Source: Bacillota bacterium
GTDB lineage: Bacteria; Bacillota; Limnochordia; Darwinibacteriales; Darwinibacteriaceae
NCBI GenBank assembly: GCA_012837385.1
Contig: DURH01000012.1
Location: forward strand, 1-40,105
Direction: 5' to 3'
DNA: 40,105 nt
The notes under the pieces are model-generated. The model saw nothing but the letters and a program-made list of their open reading frames with translations, did not search any database and was not told where the DNA came from. Positions 33,483 to 40,105 of the stretch are shown in pieces. The position numbers and the translations under genes were made by a program. Each line of letters starts with the position of its first letter. Positions within the stretch are counted from its first letter, which is position 1.

Positions 33483-33665
33483 ATGAACCCGAAAGTTGAT
33501 CATGACCTGTGCATTGGCTGCGGTGTGTGCTCCGATGTATGCCCAGACGTATTTGAGATGGGTGACGATGGATTGGCTCATGTAAAAGCCGATGCCAACT
33601 GCGAAGCAGCAGGCTGCTGCCAGCAGGCGGCCGATGAGTGCCCAACGGAAGCAATCAGCCTCTAG
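33483..33665 (+). CDS. [4Fe-4S] ferredoxin, single cluster
   Basis: 60 aa from ATG 33483 with AAGGAGG upstream. CIGCGVCSDVCP gives Cys10, Cys13, Cys16 and C-terminal ECP gives Cys53, the ligands of one [4Fe-4S] cluster. Cys20 and the CC pair at 45-46 (GCCQQ) probably form the disulfide that replaces the second cluster in this monocluster type. It can carry electrons from PFOR. A strong terminator follows. Confidence 0.95.
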   Translation: MNPKVDHDLCIGCGVCSDVCPDVFEMGDDGLAHVKADANCEAAGCCQQAADECPTEAISL

Positions 33666-33680
33666 TAGGGAAATTGGGGG

Positions 33681-33713
33681 AAACCAGCTGAGTAGGCTGG
33701 TTTTCTTTTTTGG
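33681..33713 (+). terminator. Terminator after the ferredoxin gene
   Basis: AAACCAGC and GCTGGTTT form an 8-bp stem with a TGAGTAG loop, followed by TCTTTTTTGG. Confidence 0.85.
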
Positions 33714-33797
33714 CAAATCCGCCAGTAGTCTACCTGTTTATCGCCCTCTAGGTGCGGGAACATTAAGCGTACCAGAGAAGAGGGAGGTGAACGAGGA

Positions 33798-34064
33798 GTG
33801 GCGCTTGGATCTTCGAGTTCAAACATCAAGGTTATCCCCGAGGCATATCAGGCTATGAATCAGTTCAAATATGAAGTCGCTACCGAACTAGGGATCAACC
33901 CCGAGTACAAGTCTGGTTACTGGGGCAATATTTCATCCCGCGAGTGTGGTGCCGTTGGTGGACATATGGTCAGACGTATGGTCGCCGCAGCGCAGCAGTC
34001 TCTGATCGGTCAGGGAGGAACTGCCAGCTTCAGGGGGCAGTTTCCACCGGAGCCTAACCAGTAG
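33798..34064 (+). CDS. Alpha/beta-type small acid-soluble spore protein (first copy)
   Basis: 88 aa from GTG 33798 with AGGGAGGTGA upstream. FKYEVATELGINPEY contains the GPR protease-type site (Glu before VATE), and SRECGAVGGHMVRRM is the DNA-binding helix of the family. Residues 20-61 are nearly identical to the next gene. It has a longer C-terminal tail (GQGGTASFRGQFPPEPNQ). SASPs coat and protect spore DNA and are made under sigma-G in the forespore; I see no clear sigma-G promoter. A Cys at position 50 is shared by both copies and is common in the clostridial branch. Confidence 0.93.
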   Translation: MALGSSSSNIKVIPEAYQAMNQFKYEVATELGINPEYKSGYWGNISSRECGAVGGHMVRRMVAAAQQSLIGQGGTASFRGQFPPEPNQ

Positions 34065-34077
34065 GTGGCCCATGCGG

Positions 34078-34110
34078 GGTGCTCCGGCCTGAGGGGCCGG
34101 GGCACCCCAA
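34078..34110 (+). other. Strong GC-rich hairpin between the two SASP genes
   Basis: GGGGTGC-CCGGCC pairs with GGCCGG-GCACCCC, a 14-bp stem with one mismatch and a TGAGG loop. It is followed by AAAAAA, not T, so it is not a terminator on either strand. It may block or protect the mRNA between the two genes. Confidence 0.6.
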
Positions 34111-34129
34111 AAAAGGGAGGTGAGGCTAG

Positions 34130-34363
34130 ATGACCAGAAGGCGCAGGAGAAGCAACCGTCTCCTCATTCCAGAGGCAAAACAGGCCATGGACCAGTTCAA
34201 GTACGAGATGGCGTCGGAGTTAGGAATTAATCCTGAGTACCAATCTGGTTATTGGGGCAACATTTCTTCCCGTGAATGCGGCGCCGTAGGCGGCCATATG
34301 GTGCGCCGCATGATTGCAGAGGCCGAGAAGAGCCTAATCCAGCGAGAAGGCGGCTTTAAGTAG
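34130..34363 (+). CDS. Alpha/beta-type small acid-soluble spore protein (second copy)
   Basis: 77 aa from ATG 34130 with GGGAGGTGAGG upstream. The core FKYEMASELGINPEY and SRECGAVGGHMVRRM repeats that of the previous gene with few changes, but the N-terminus is very basic (TRRRRRSNR) and the C-terminus is shorter. It is separated from the first copy by 65 bases with a strong hairpin. Tandem duplication is likely. Confidence 0.93.
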   Translation: MTRRRRRSNRLLIPEAKQAMDQFKYEMASELGINPEYQSGYWGNISSRECGAVGGHMVRRMIAEAEKSLIQREGGFK

Positions 34364-34366
34364 GCA

Positions 34367-34393
34367 GGTCCCCCCTTGGTGGGGGGCCTTCTT
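34367..34393 (+). terminator. Terminator after the second SASP gene
   Basis: GGTCCCCCC/GGGGGGCC stem with a TTGGT loop, then TTCTTCG. The T-tract is short. Confidence 0.6.
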
Positions 34394-34423
34394 CGCGGTT
34401 CTCTGCCAAGGCGCTTTTTCCCC

Positions 34424-34452
34424 TTGTCAACCGGCCCGTTCTGTGGTATATT
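34424..34452 (+). promoter_or_regulatory. Sigma-A promoter of tadA
   Basis: TTGTCA (34424-34429) and TATATT (34447-34452) are 17 bp apart, about 33 bp before the start codon. Confidence 0.7.
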
Positions 34453-34485
34453 AAAACACGGCAACGGAAGCTTGGAGAGATTACA

Positions 34486-34929
34486 GTGCACAGGAAATTC
34501 ATGTTGGAGGCACTTGCTGAAGCCAGGAAGGCTTTAGCAGCAGGAGATGTCCCCATTGGAGCCGTTGTAGTGCTGGATGGGGAAGTAATCGGACGAGGGC
34601 ACAACTTAAGGGAAGCGGCTAACGATCCCACCGCCCATGCCGAGATCCTAGCTATCCGTGAAGCGGCCCAGCGTCTGGGCAGCTGGCGCTTGACGAACGC
34701 TGATTTGTATGTTACGCTCGAGCCCTGCCCTATGTGTGCAGGCGCCATCGTTAACGCTCGATTGCGGAGACTGGTTTTCGGAGCGTACGATCCCAAGGCA
34801 GGGGCTGTTACTTCTCTGATGAATATTGTCCAAGACAGGCGTTTGAATCACTTTGTGGAAGTCTATGACGGCATCTGCCAAAGTGAGTGTGCCGGCCTTC
34901 TGCAGGAGTTCTTTCAAAGATTGCGCTAA
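34486..34929 (+). CDS. tadA: tRNA-specific adenosine(34) deaminase
   Basis: 147 aa from GTG 34486 with TTGGAGAG upstream. The zinc-deaminase motifs are HAEILA (His51, Glu53) and PCPMCAGA (Cys81, Cys84), with VPIGAVVV and HNLREAANDPTAHAE as in TadA; the C-terminal helix LLQEFFQRLR is present. It converts the wobble adenosine of tRNA-Arg(ACG) to inosine. Two tRNA-Ser genes follow directly, an order common in Firmicutes near dnaX. Confidence 0.95.
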   Translation: MHRKFMLEALAEARKALAAGDVPIGAVVVLDGEVIGRGHNLREAANDPTAHAEILAIREAAQRLGSWRLTNADLYVTLEPCPMCAGAIVNARLRRLVFGAYDPKAGAVTSLMNIVQDRRLNHFVEVYDGICQSECAGLLQEFFQRLR

Positions 34930-34947
34930 ACGGCGACGCTTAATTAC

Positions 34948-35037
34948 GGAGAGGTGACAGAGCGGCCGAATGTGGCGGTCTCGAAAACCGTTGGGCGCGC
35001 GAGTGCCCCGTGGGTTCAAATCCCACCCTCTCCGCCA
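34948..35037 (+). tRNA. tRNA-Ser(CGA)
   Basis: The acceptor stem GGAGAGG pairs with CCTCTCC and CCA is encoded. The anticodon loop is CTCGAAA between GCGGT and ACCGT, so the anticodon is CGA. A long variable arm (GGGCGCGCGAGTGCCC) and GGGTTCAAATCCC T-arm complete a class II tRNA. Confidence 0.95.
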
Positions 35038-35056
35038 GTTTTTCAAAATCAAATAT

Positions 35057-35149
35057 GGAGAGATGCTGGAGTCTGGCTGAACAGGCACGACTGGAAATCG
35101 TGTAGGGGTGATGAGCCCCTCGAGGGTTCGAATCCCTCTCTCTCCGCCA
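35057..35149 (+). tRNA. tRNA-Ser(GGA)
   Basis: The acceptor stem GGAGAGA pairs with TCTCTCC and CCA is encoded. The anticodon loop CTGGAAA lies between CACGA and TCGTG, so the anticodon is GGA. The long variable arm is AGGGGTGATGAGCCCCT. It lies 19 bases after the first tRNA-Ser. Confidence 0.95.
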
Positions 35150-35160
35150 TTTAAACTTGA

Positions 35161-35191
35161 CACCATCTATGGATTACCATAGGTGGTTTTT
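35161..35191 (+). terminator. Terminator after the tRNA-Ser pair
   Basis: CACC-CTATGG pairs with CCATAG-GTGG, with a short ATTA loop, followed by TTTTTCT. Confidence 0.8.
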
Positions 35192-35263
35192 CTATTCAGG
35201 GCTGGCCAGCGCTGCGTATTCACCCCTGCGCCTTCGGATATGCTATCTCCAAGGAGGGTGACA

Positions 35264-35464
35264 ATGACTACGAAAAGCAAAATCGAAGAAGTGATTGCCA
35301 ACGCCGAAGTGTTAGCCGGGCAGCTGAAAACCTGTGCCCTGGATACAGATGTGCCAGCTGTCAAGGAGATGTTCAATACCATGAGCCAGGAAGTGGAGAA
35401 TATCATTCCCAAACTGCGGGGGCGCCTAGGCCATGTGGTGAGCGAAGAGCCGCAGTACCATTGA
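35264..35464 (+). CDS. DUF1657 family protein
   Basis: 66 aa from ATG 35264 with AAGGAGGGTG upstream; a longer frame starting at 35183 runs through the tRNA terminator and is not credible. TKSKIEEVIANAEVL, LKTCALDTD and the end QEVENIIPKLRGRLGHV...EEPQY match the DUF1657 pattern, a short helical protein found mainly in spore-formers and often near SpoVA or YetF-type genes. Function unknown. Confidence 0.85.
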   Translation: MTTKSKIEEVIANAEVLAGQLKTCALDTDVPAVKEMFNTMSQEVENIIPKLRGRLGHVVSEEPQYH

Positions 35465-35488
35465 CCATCAGCCTCGGGCTGTCCATTC

Positions 35489-35517
35489 TTGACCTTTGAG
35501 CCTGGTTACGTTATAAT
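35489..35517 (+). promoter_or_regulatory. Sigma-A promoter of the SRP RNA gene
   Basis: TTGACC (35489-35494), 17 bp spacer, TATAAT (35512-35517). The start falls at about 35524, the 5' end of the RNA. Confidence 0.82.
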
Positions 35518-35523
35518 GTTTTT

Positions 35524-35792
35524 GTCGTGCTAGACGGGGAGGTAGCGGTGCCCTGTAACCCGCAATCCGCTGCAGCGGGGTCGAATTCCTATTTGAGGAT
35601 TGGTCTTGTGGAGTCTGATTTAGGAAAGTGGTGTTGACGATTGGGTCTTACGCAATGGGAACCCATGAACCCCGTCAGGTCCGGAAGGAAGCAGCGGTAA
35701 GTGGGACCTCTCATGTGCCGTGAGGGAGCCTGGTCCGAGCTAACTACCTAGATATCGTCTGGAAGGCCATATTCGAGGATAGGTGCACGACC
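35524..35792 (+). ncRNA. ffs: Signal recognition particle RNA, large (Bacillus) type
   Basis: GTCAGGTCCGGAAGGAAGCA at about 35678-35697 is the universal helix-8 core with the GGAA tetraloop and asymmetric loop bound by Ffh. The 5' part has GGTAGCGGTGCCCTGTAACC with the UGUAA Alu-domain motif, and the ends GTCGTGC and GCACGAC pair. A length of about 269 bases with an Alu domain is the large Gram-positive form. A T-run (35793-35799) ends it. Confidence 0.95.
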
Positions 35793-35893
35793 TTTTTTTA
35801 TGCCCAGAGTGAGATTTTTCTGTCAGAAAGGACTTTGCTCTAGCAGTCGAGAACATATGAAGGCAGCGGATTGCGAGGATGGGGGGAGATCTC

Positions 35894-37501
35894 TTGGCTT
35901 ACGTTTCCTTATACCGGAAGTGGCGGCCGCAGACCTTTGCTGATGTGGTGGGGCAGGAGAGCATTGTAACCACCCTGAAGAACAGCTTAGAGGCGGGCCG
36001 CATTTCCCATGCCTATCTATTCGCAGGGCCGCGGGGGACAGGTAAAACCACAGTGGCTCGGATTTTCGCTAAGGGCCTAAACTGCGAAACTGGGCCCACT
36101 GCCGCGCCATGCGGCACTTGTGGGGAATGCCAGGCTATTGCCAGCGGAACCTCCATGAATGTGGTGGAGATTGACGGTGCCTCCAATCGGCGCATTGATG
36201 ATGTGCGGGAGCTGAGAGGCGAGGTTCAGTTTACCCCCATTAATGCCCGATATAAAGTCTACATAATCGACGAAGTTCATATGCTGACCACAGAGGCCTT
36301 CAATGCGCTGCTGAAAACCCTGGAGGAGCCTCCAGCTCATGTAGTGTTTATTTTTGCCACAACTGATCCCCACAAGCTCCCCCTGACCATACTTTCCAGG
36401 GTGCAGCGCTATGATTTTGGGCGGTTTTCAACAGCAGATGTGGTGAGCCGCCTGAGCACAGTGGCCAAGTTAGAAGAGTTCTCAGCTCAAGGGGAAGCCC
36501 TGGGGTTGATCGCAGAACATGCAGGGGGGAGCATGCGTGATGCCTTAAGCATCCTGGAGAAGTGTGCTGCCTTTGCTGAGCAGATATCGGTGGACGCCGT
36601 AGCTGAGGTGTTGGGGATCGCCCCTGCAGAACAGATTGAGCGATTTACCAAACATGTTATAGAAGGATCTAGGTCTGAAGCTCTGCAGATCATCAATCAT
36701 CTATACGATCAGGGTAAAGACTTAAGCCAGTTCGCAGTTGGAGTTATGGCGAGGCTGCGCCAGGGCATCCTCGAGGGAAGCCTGGAAGATGGGAAAGCTA
36801 TCCAAGCCATTGAGACTCTGGCAGCCAGTGTGCGGGACATGCGCTTTTCCCCAGATCCCAGGATTGTGTTGGAACTGGCGGCCCTCAAGATCACGAGCGA
36901 CGTGCCGGTGGCTGCTGTGCCTGAAGGTGGCAAGCTGGAGGAACAGGTGCGCAAGTTAGAACAGCAGGTGGCAGCCCTCCAGGCGCAGCTGGCTAAGGAG
37001 CGCAAGGCGGCACCAACGGAGGAAAAGCGAGCAGCAGCAAAGATCAAAGCTCCCAAGACGGATGATGTGGAGAGCACTGCTTTCCTCATTGATAATTGGC
37101 TGGAGTTTCTGTCCCGCTTAAGGTCAGAACGGCTGATGCAGTGTGAAGCCTTCCTTAGGGAAGGCAGCCCTGTGGAAGTCAAGGGCGATCAGGTAATTGT
37201 TGCTTTCCCCCGGGACCGGGGGTTCCATAAAGCCAGTATCGAACAAGAGGACCATCGGGAACCCACCCAAAGGGTGCTGTCCAAGTTTATGGGCAGGCAG
37301 GTGCGTCTAGAGTGTGTCTTCCAGGATGAAACGGAATCTCCGGCTGAGCGAGGGGGAGAGGCGAAGGCGGAAGAGCAGGTTCAACCAGCCCAGCCAGCCT
37401 CGCCCCAACAGGAGCAGGGGAATTCTGCTTCGGAAGATTTCCTTAAGGCCAGTATGGAGATGTTCGGCGGGAGGATCATTTCCAAGCCCAAGCAAAACTA
37501 A
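35894..37501 (+). CDS. dnaX: DNA polymerase III subunits gamma and tau
   Basis: 535 aa from TTG 35894 ([20 protein letters not shown]), with GGGGGAGA upstream; ATG 35879 is in frame but lies next to that site. Walker A is [11 protein letters not shown], the zinc-knuckle cysteines are [16 protein letters not shown], Walker B is IIDEVHML and sensor I is [12 protein letters not shown]; the arginine finger is SRVQRYDF. A coiled-coil/linker at about 350-400 leads into the tau-type C-terminal domain. It loads the sliding clamp. It heads the dnaX-ybaB-recR cluster and follows the SRP RNA. Confidence 0.95.
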   Translation: MAYVSLYRKWRPQTFADVVGQESIVTTLKNSLEAGRISHAYLFAGPRGTGKTTVARIFAKGLNCETGPTAAPCGTCGECQAIASGTSMNVVEIDGASNRRIDDVRELRGEVQFTPINARYKVYIIDEVHMLTTEAFNALLKTLEEPPAHVVFIFATTDPHKLPLTILSRVQRYDFGRFSTADVVSRLSTVAKLEEFSAQGEALGLIAEHAGGSMRDALSILEKCAAFAEQISVDAVAEVLGIAPAEQIERFTKHVIEGSRSEALQIINHLYDQGKDLSQFAVGVMARLRQGILEGSLEDGKAIQAIETLAASVRDMRFSPDPRIVLELAALKITSDVPVAAVPEGGKLEEQVRKLEQQVAALQAQLAKERKAAPTEEKRAAAKIKAPKTDDVESTAFLIDNWLEFLSRLRSERLMQCEAFLREGSPVEVKGDQVIVAFPRDRGFHKASIEQEDHREPTQRVLSKFMGRQVRLECVFQDETESPAERGGEAKAEEQVQPAQPASPQQEQGNSASEDFLKASMEMFGGRIISKPKQN

Positions 37502-37517
37502 TAACGAGGTGATTATA

Positions 37518-37844
37518 GTGGGGATGAACATGCAGAAGATGATGCGCCAGATGCAGAAAATGCAGGCGGATTTGGCCAGAGTTCAGGCGGAGCTCGAGGA
37601 GATGACCGTGGAAGGGACAGCGGGCGGCGGCGTTGTCACAGTGACAGTAAACGGTCACCAAGACGTTCAGGCGATTAAGATTCAACCGGAGGCAGTGGAT
37701 CCTGAGGATGTGGACATGCTGGAAGATCTTATTCTGGCAGCTGTCAACGATGGGCTGCGCAAGTCCAGGGAGTTGTCCGCTAGTGAAATCGAGAAGGTTA
37801 CTGGAAAAGTGAACCTACCAGGACTGCCTCCAGGATTAATCTAG
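37518..37844 (+). CDS. YbaB/EbfC nucleoid-associated protein
   Basis: 108 aa. The start is GTG 37518 with GAGGTGA upstream (ATG 37524 is also possible). The Met/Gln-rich helix [22 protein letters not shown] and [16 protein letters not shown], then [20 protein letters not shown], are the family pattern. It is a small DNA-binding dimer. It sits 16 bases after dnaX and one base before recR, the standard order in Firmicutes. Confidence 0.93.
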   Translation: MGMNMQKMMRQMQKMQADLARVQAELEEMTVEGTAGGGVVTVTVNGHQDVQAIKIQPEAVDPEDVDMLEDLILAAVNDGLRKSRELSASEIEKVTGKVNLPGLPPGLI

Positions 37845-37845
37845 T

Positions 37846-38445
37846 ATGTCGCCGCGATATCCAAAACCTCTTGCCCGTTTAGTTGAAGAGCTGGTGCGTC
37901 TGCCGGGCATCGGCCCTAAGACTGCGCAGCGGTTGGCGTTCTTCTTAATCAGTCAATCACCTGGGGAAGTGGAAAGCCTAGCCGAGTCCATGGTGGAGGC
38001 CAAGAGGCGGATCCGCTACTGCTCCCAGTGCTTTCACCTTACAGAAGAGGACCCCTGTGCCATCTGCTCTGATCCGAAGCGCAACAAGAAGTTCATCTGC
38101 GTGGTGGAAGAACCCCGAGATGTCATTGCCATGGAACGGACGAAGAGTTTTGATGGAGTCTACCATGTGCTGCACGGATCCATTTCACCCCTGGAGGGGA
38201 TTGGACCCAATCAGCTCAAAGTGAAGGAGCTGGTGGCCCGGATCGGGCCAGATGTGGAGGAAGTGGTTCTGGCTACAGATCCAAATGTTGAAGGGGAAGC
38301 CACAGCCATGTACCTGGCACGCCTGCTGAAGCCCATTGGAGTGAAAGTGACTAGGATGGCCCATGGCATGCCTGTGGGGAGTGACCTGGAATATGTAGAT
38401 GAAGTCACCCTGAGCAAGGCCCTGGAAGGCCGGAGAGAGTTATAG
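37846..38445 (+). CDS. recR: Recombination mediator RecR
   Basis: 199 aa from ATG 37846. The helix-hairpin-helix is [19 protein letters not shown], the zinc finger is [17 protein letters not shown], and the Toprim domain runs from [10 protein letters not shown] to [16 protein letters not shown], with the Walker-B-like end [14 protein letters not shown]. It works with RecF/RecO to load RecA on gapped DNA. It starts one base after the ybaB stop. A terminator hairpin follows. Confidence 0.96.
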   Translation: MSPRYPKPLARLVEELVRLPGIGPKTAQRLAFFLISQSPGEVESLAESMVEAKRRIRYCSQCFHLTEEDPCAICSDPKRNKKFICVVEEPRDVIAMERTKSFDGVYHVLHGSISPLEGIGPNQLKVKELVARIGPDVEEVVLATDPNVEGEATAMYLARLLKPIGVKVTRMAHGMPVGSDLEYVDEVTLSKALEGRREL

Positions 38446-38456
38446 GTTTTGAGTAT

Positions 38457-38517
38457 AAACCACCCTGATTTGAGGTAATACTAAACCGAGTATTACATGA
38501 GCGGGGTGGTTTTTTTG
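38457..38517 (+). terminator. Terminator after recR, overlapping the next gene's start
   Basis: ACCACCC (38459-) pairs with GGGTGGT, and an inner TAATAC/GTATTA hairpin lies between; TTTTTTT follows. This is a strong intrinsic terminator but covers the ATG of the DUF2508 gene. Confidence 0.75.
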
Positions 38518-38790
38518 TCCAGGACTTTGTCGGAGAGGTTTTGGGAGGCTGCCGGGCGCCTGTTGGATGATGGAGACGAAATTCTCTCTGATCCCCAAGA
38601 AGAAACCAGGGAGGATCTGGCTCTCAAGGTGAACGCGGCCAAACAGGAGTGGCTGGATGCCCTTAGCTACTTCAACCAGGCTGTAGAGCCTGAGTTGGTG
38701 GATCATGCCATCATTTCGCTGGAGGCTGCGGAGCGCAAGTATATGTACTGGCTGAAGCAGATGAAGAATTTCCAGGAGCAGCCTGAGTAG
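38497..38790 (+). CDS. DUF2508 family protein (YaaL-like)
   Basis: 97 aa if started at ATG 38497; TTG 38515 is an alternative and would give a 91-aa product nearer the family length. ALKVNAAKQEWLDALSYFNQAVEPELVDHAIISLEAAERKYMYWLKQ matches the helical DUF2508 family, which commonly lies between recR and bofA in Firmicutes. Function unknown. Either start is inside or next to the terminator of recR, and no good ribosome site precedes them. Confidence 0.82.
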   Translation: MSGVVFLSRTLSERFWEAAGRLLDDGDEILSDPQEETREDLALKVNAAKQEWLDALSYFNQAVEPELVDHAIISLEAAERKYMYWLKQMKNFQEQPE

Positions 38791-38806
38791 AGCCTGGCGC
38801 AGAGTC

Positions 38807-38833
38807 ATAAACGCGAACAACCCACCATAATAT
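38807..38833 (+). promoter_or_regulatory. Possible sigma-E-type promoter of bofA
   Basis: An ATA at 38807-38809 and CATAATAT at 38826-38833 are 16 bp apart, fitting the sigma-E consensus (ATA, 16-18 bp, CATAnnnT). bofA is sigma-E dependent in Bacillus. Confidence 0.45.
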
Positions 38834-38869
38834 GTTCATGAGGGGACGAACCTAAGCGAGGTGGACCGC

Positions 38870-39133
38870 ATGAACTTCCTGGTCGTTGTTGCCTATGCAG
38901 CAGGTGTTTTGATTGTCTACGCCCTTGGAAAAATGCTGCTGATACCGCTCCGTACTATCTTCAACCTTATAGTGAACGCAGTTATCGGCGGTGGTGTGCT
39001 GCTTGTGATCAACTTCGTGGGCGGGTTCTGGGGATTTCACATTGGAGTAAACCCCATAACCGCACTAGTGGTGGGCTTGTTGGGCGTGCCAGGTGTACTG
39101 TTGCTGATCGGGCTGCGGCTGCTGTTCAGATGA
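38870..39133 (+). CDS. bofA: Pro-sigma-K processing inhibitor BofA
   Basis: 87 aa from ATG 38870, with CGAGGTGG five bases before; GTG 38861 is in frame but overlaps that site. It has two or three hydrophobic helices; the motif LIVNAVIGGGVLLVINF followed by IGVNPITALVVGLLGVPGVLLL is the BofA signature. In Bacillus it inhibits the SpoIVFB protease in the mother-cell membrane. It is the last gene of the dnaX-recR neighbourhood and ends against the convergent SRAP gene. Confidence 0.9.
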   Translation: MNFLVVVAYAAGVLIVYALGKMLLIPLRTIFNLIVNAVIGGGVLLVINFVGGFWGFHIGVNPITALVVGLLGVPGVLLLIGLRLLFR

Positions 39134-39781
39134 TTACTCCAACGGCATAATACATTCGATTTGGTTGTTACGAGGTGAGTTTACCAGTTTGCTGACGCGG
39201 TGATATCTGAACGAACGCCCTTCTTGGTCAGGCAGAAGGGGCGCCAGCTCTGCAAAGGGCAGAGAGCTCAGCCACAGCGGCTCCGTCTCCGGGGTGAGAA
39301 TTACCGGCATGCGGTGGTGGATGGGCTCCATAAAGCTGGATGCTGCTTGGGTAACAATGGTGCAGCTGGGGGAAGAGCAGTCTTCCCAGAGGCCGGCAAA
39401 GGCAAAAGGCTTTCCACCGTCCAGCGTGATATACACAGGGTGCTTCTCACCATTTTCCGTTTTCCATTCATAGAAACCATCGGCAATAATCAAGCAGCGA
39501 TTGGTGTTCACTAGCCCTCGGAAGGTGGGCTTTTCAGCGAGAGTCTCAAGCCTGGCGTTGATCAGGGGCCTGCCCGCGCCCTTTTTCTGCCAGGCCGGGG
39601 TCAGGCCCCAGCGCAGTAAGAAGGGTGAGGGAGCCCGGCCTTCCTGCTCAGGTACGACTGCAAAGACCATTTGGGTGGGCGCAACATTGTAACTCGGCAC
39701 ATAGTCCCAGGATGGCGCACCTAGAGAAAAACGCTCCACGATTTCGTCCAGTGGAGTATACAGAGTAAACCTGCCGCACAT
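39134..39781 (-). CDS. SRAP domain protein (SOS response-associated peptidase, YedK/HMCES type)
   Basis: 215 aa from ATG 39781 (MCGRFTLYTP), with AAAGGAGG upstream; a longer frame would place extra residues before Cys2, which must be N-terminal. Cys2 is the residue that forms the thiazolidine crosslink with abasic DNA. YNVAPTQ, INARLE (Asn75), DGFYEWK (Glu105) and IHHRMPV (His155/156) complete the active site. The family shields abasic sites in single-stranded DNA. It converges on bofA with no gap. Confidence 0.95.
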   Translation of the reverse strand: MCGRFTLYTPLDEIVERFSLGAPSWDYVPSYNVAPTQMVFAVVPEQEGRAPSPFLLRWGLTPAWQKKGAGRPLINARLETLAEKPTFRGLVNTNRCLIIADGFYEWKTENGEKHPVYITLDGGKPFAFAGLWEDCSSPSCTIVTQAASSFMEPIHHRMPVILTPETEPLWLSSLPFAELAPLLPDQEGRSFRYHRVSKLVNSPRNNQIECIMPLE

Positions 39782-39861
39782 GGGAGAACCTCCTTTACCC
39801 TGATTATTCAACGCTTTGGGCGATTCCCCTGGAAAAGATCAAAAATAAGTGCGATTGGCTG

Positions 39862-39891
39862 TTGACATTACAGGGTGCCTCGTGTTAGTAT
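39862..39891 (+). promoter_or_regulatory. Upstream promoter (P1) of a probable rRNA operon
   Basis: TTGACA (39862-39867) and TAGTAT (39886-39891) are 18 bp apart. Confidence 0.6.
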
Positions 39892-39921
39892 GTGTCTTGT
39901 CGCCCCGCTGAGCGGGTGCGG

Positions 39922-39951
39922 TTGACAGAACAACTTCGGTTGTGCTATGAT
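39922..39951 (+). promoter_or_regulatory. Downstream promoter (P2) of a probable rRNA operon
   Basis: TTGACA (39922-39927) and TATGAT (39946-39951) are 18 bp apart; the two promoters lie 60 bp apart in tandem. Confidence 0.7.
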
Positions 39952-39957
39952 AGACAC

Positions 39958-40105
39958 GCTCCTCAAAAACGGGGAGATGAACCTTGAAAACCAAACAACA
40001 ATCTTGAACACAAAGTTCTGTGTTTGAAGAGAATAAGCCAAGCATCTAGAGTAATCTAGATACAAGTTTGTGCGCTCTGAACAATTCAGAGAGATGGCGC
40101 AAGCC
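39958..40105 (+). other. Structured leader, probably of a 16S rRNA operon (no gene)
   Basis: This stretch has no credible ORF. It holds GAACCTTGAAAACC, similar to Firmicutes rrn antitermination/leader segments, and two perfect hairpins: ATCTAGA-GTAA-TCTAGAT (about 40044-40061) and CTCTGAA-CAA-TTCAGAG. The 16S start is not reached before the window ends, so this is inference. Confidence 0.5.

Noticed and set aside
34078-34110. SASP intergenic hairpin as a terminator
   Set aside because: It is followed by A, not T, on the plus strand, and on the minus strand the T-run lies before the stem.
35183-35263. Longer N-terminus for the DUF1657 protein
   Set aside because: The extension begins in the tRNA terminator, and AAGGAGGGTG lies directly before the internal ATG.
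1-40105. CRISPR arrays, insertion sequences, prophage genes
   Set aside because: No regularly spaced repeats, transposase motifs or phage structural genes were seen; the window reads as core chromosome.

Overview
This window looks like a chromosomal segment of an anaerobic, endospore-forming Firmicute (Clostridia/Limnochordia-like grade, GC roughly mid-50s by eye). The evidence is internal: two alpha/beta-type SASP genes, bofA, a DUF3787 small protein and a DUF1657 protein (sporulation); a selenocysteine-dependent glycine reductase operon, pyruvate:ferredoxin oxidoreductase, rubredoxin, ferredoxin and a flavodiiron protein (anaerobic metabolism and O2 defence); and a large Bacillus-type SRP RNA. 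The species cannot be named from the sequence alone.

Layout. 1-270: C-terminal tail of a probable GH3 beta-glucosidase. 266-712 (minus): a consensus sigma-A promoter, a c-di-AMP (ydaO/yuaA) riboswitch, an expression-platform terminator, a 53-codon orphan ORF and a second terminator. 0.9-5.6 kb: DUF4932 metalloprotease-like protein, MFS exporter, YjbQ protein, MATE transporter, small membrane protein. 5.6-8.5 kb: YtrA-type GntR regulator, ABC ATPase, permease and a DUF4097 protein, with a palindromic operator at the promoter. 8.5-14.5 kb (minus): trxA-grdE-grdA-grdB-grdCD, with in-frame UGA (Sec) codons in grdA and grdB and an apparent GrdC-GrdD fusion. 14.7-18.2 kb: PFOR. 18.3-19.6 kb: a 56-aa DUF3787 gene on the minus strand and an M42 aminopeptidase. 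19.6-28.7 kb: secreted 5'-nucleotidase and GH65 phosphorylase (minus), divergent from GT4 synthase, nucleotidyltransferase/pseudo-mutase and glucan phosphorylase (plus). 28.8-33.7 kb: fRMsr, FprA behind a Fur/PerR-like box, Ppx/GppA, Rrf2, OmpH-like, rubredoxin, ferredoxin. 33.8-39.8 kb: twin SASPs, tadA, two tRNA-Ser, DUF1657, SRP RNA, dnaX-ybaB-recR-DUF2508-bofA, SRAP protein. 39.85 kb to the end: tandem strong promoters and a structured leader that probably belongs to an rRNA operon starting just outside the window.

How it works together. Glycine reductase would make acetyl phosphate from glycine using electrons passed through the linked thioredoxin; PFOR next door connects pyruvate to ferredoxin and acetyl-CoA. 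The glycan cluster has the enzymes to build and phosphorolyse an alpha-glucan store. fRMsr, FprA, rubredoxin and the Rrf2 regulator form a redox-defence neighbourhood. The dnaX-recR block is the classic conserved Firmicutes order.

The points most worth a second look are the GrdC-GrdD fusion, the c-di-AMP riboswitch that leads into an orphan 53-codon ORF, the short DUF3787 gene, the degenerate mutase half of the nucleotidyltransferase, and several operator or promoter palindromes that fit their neighbours.
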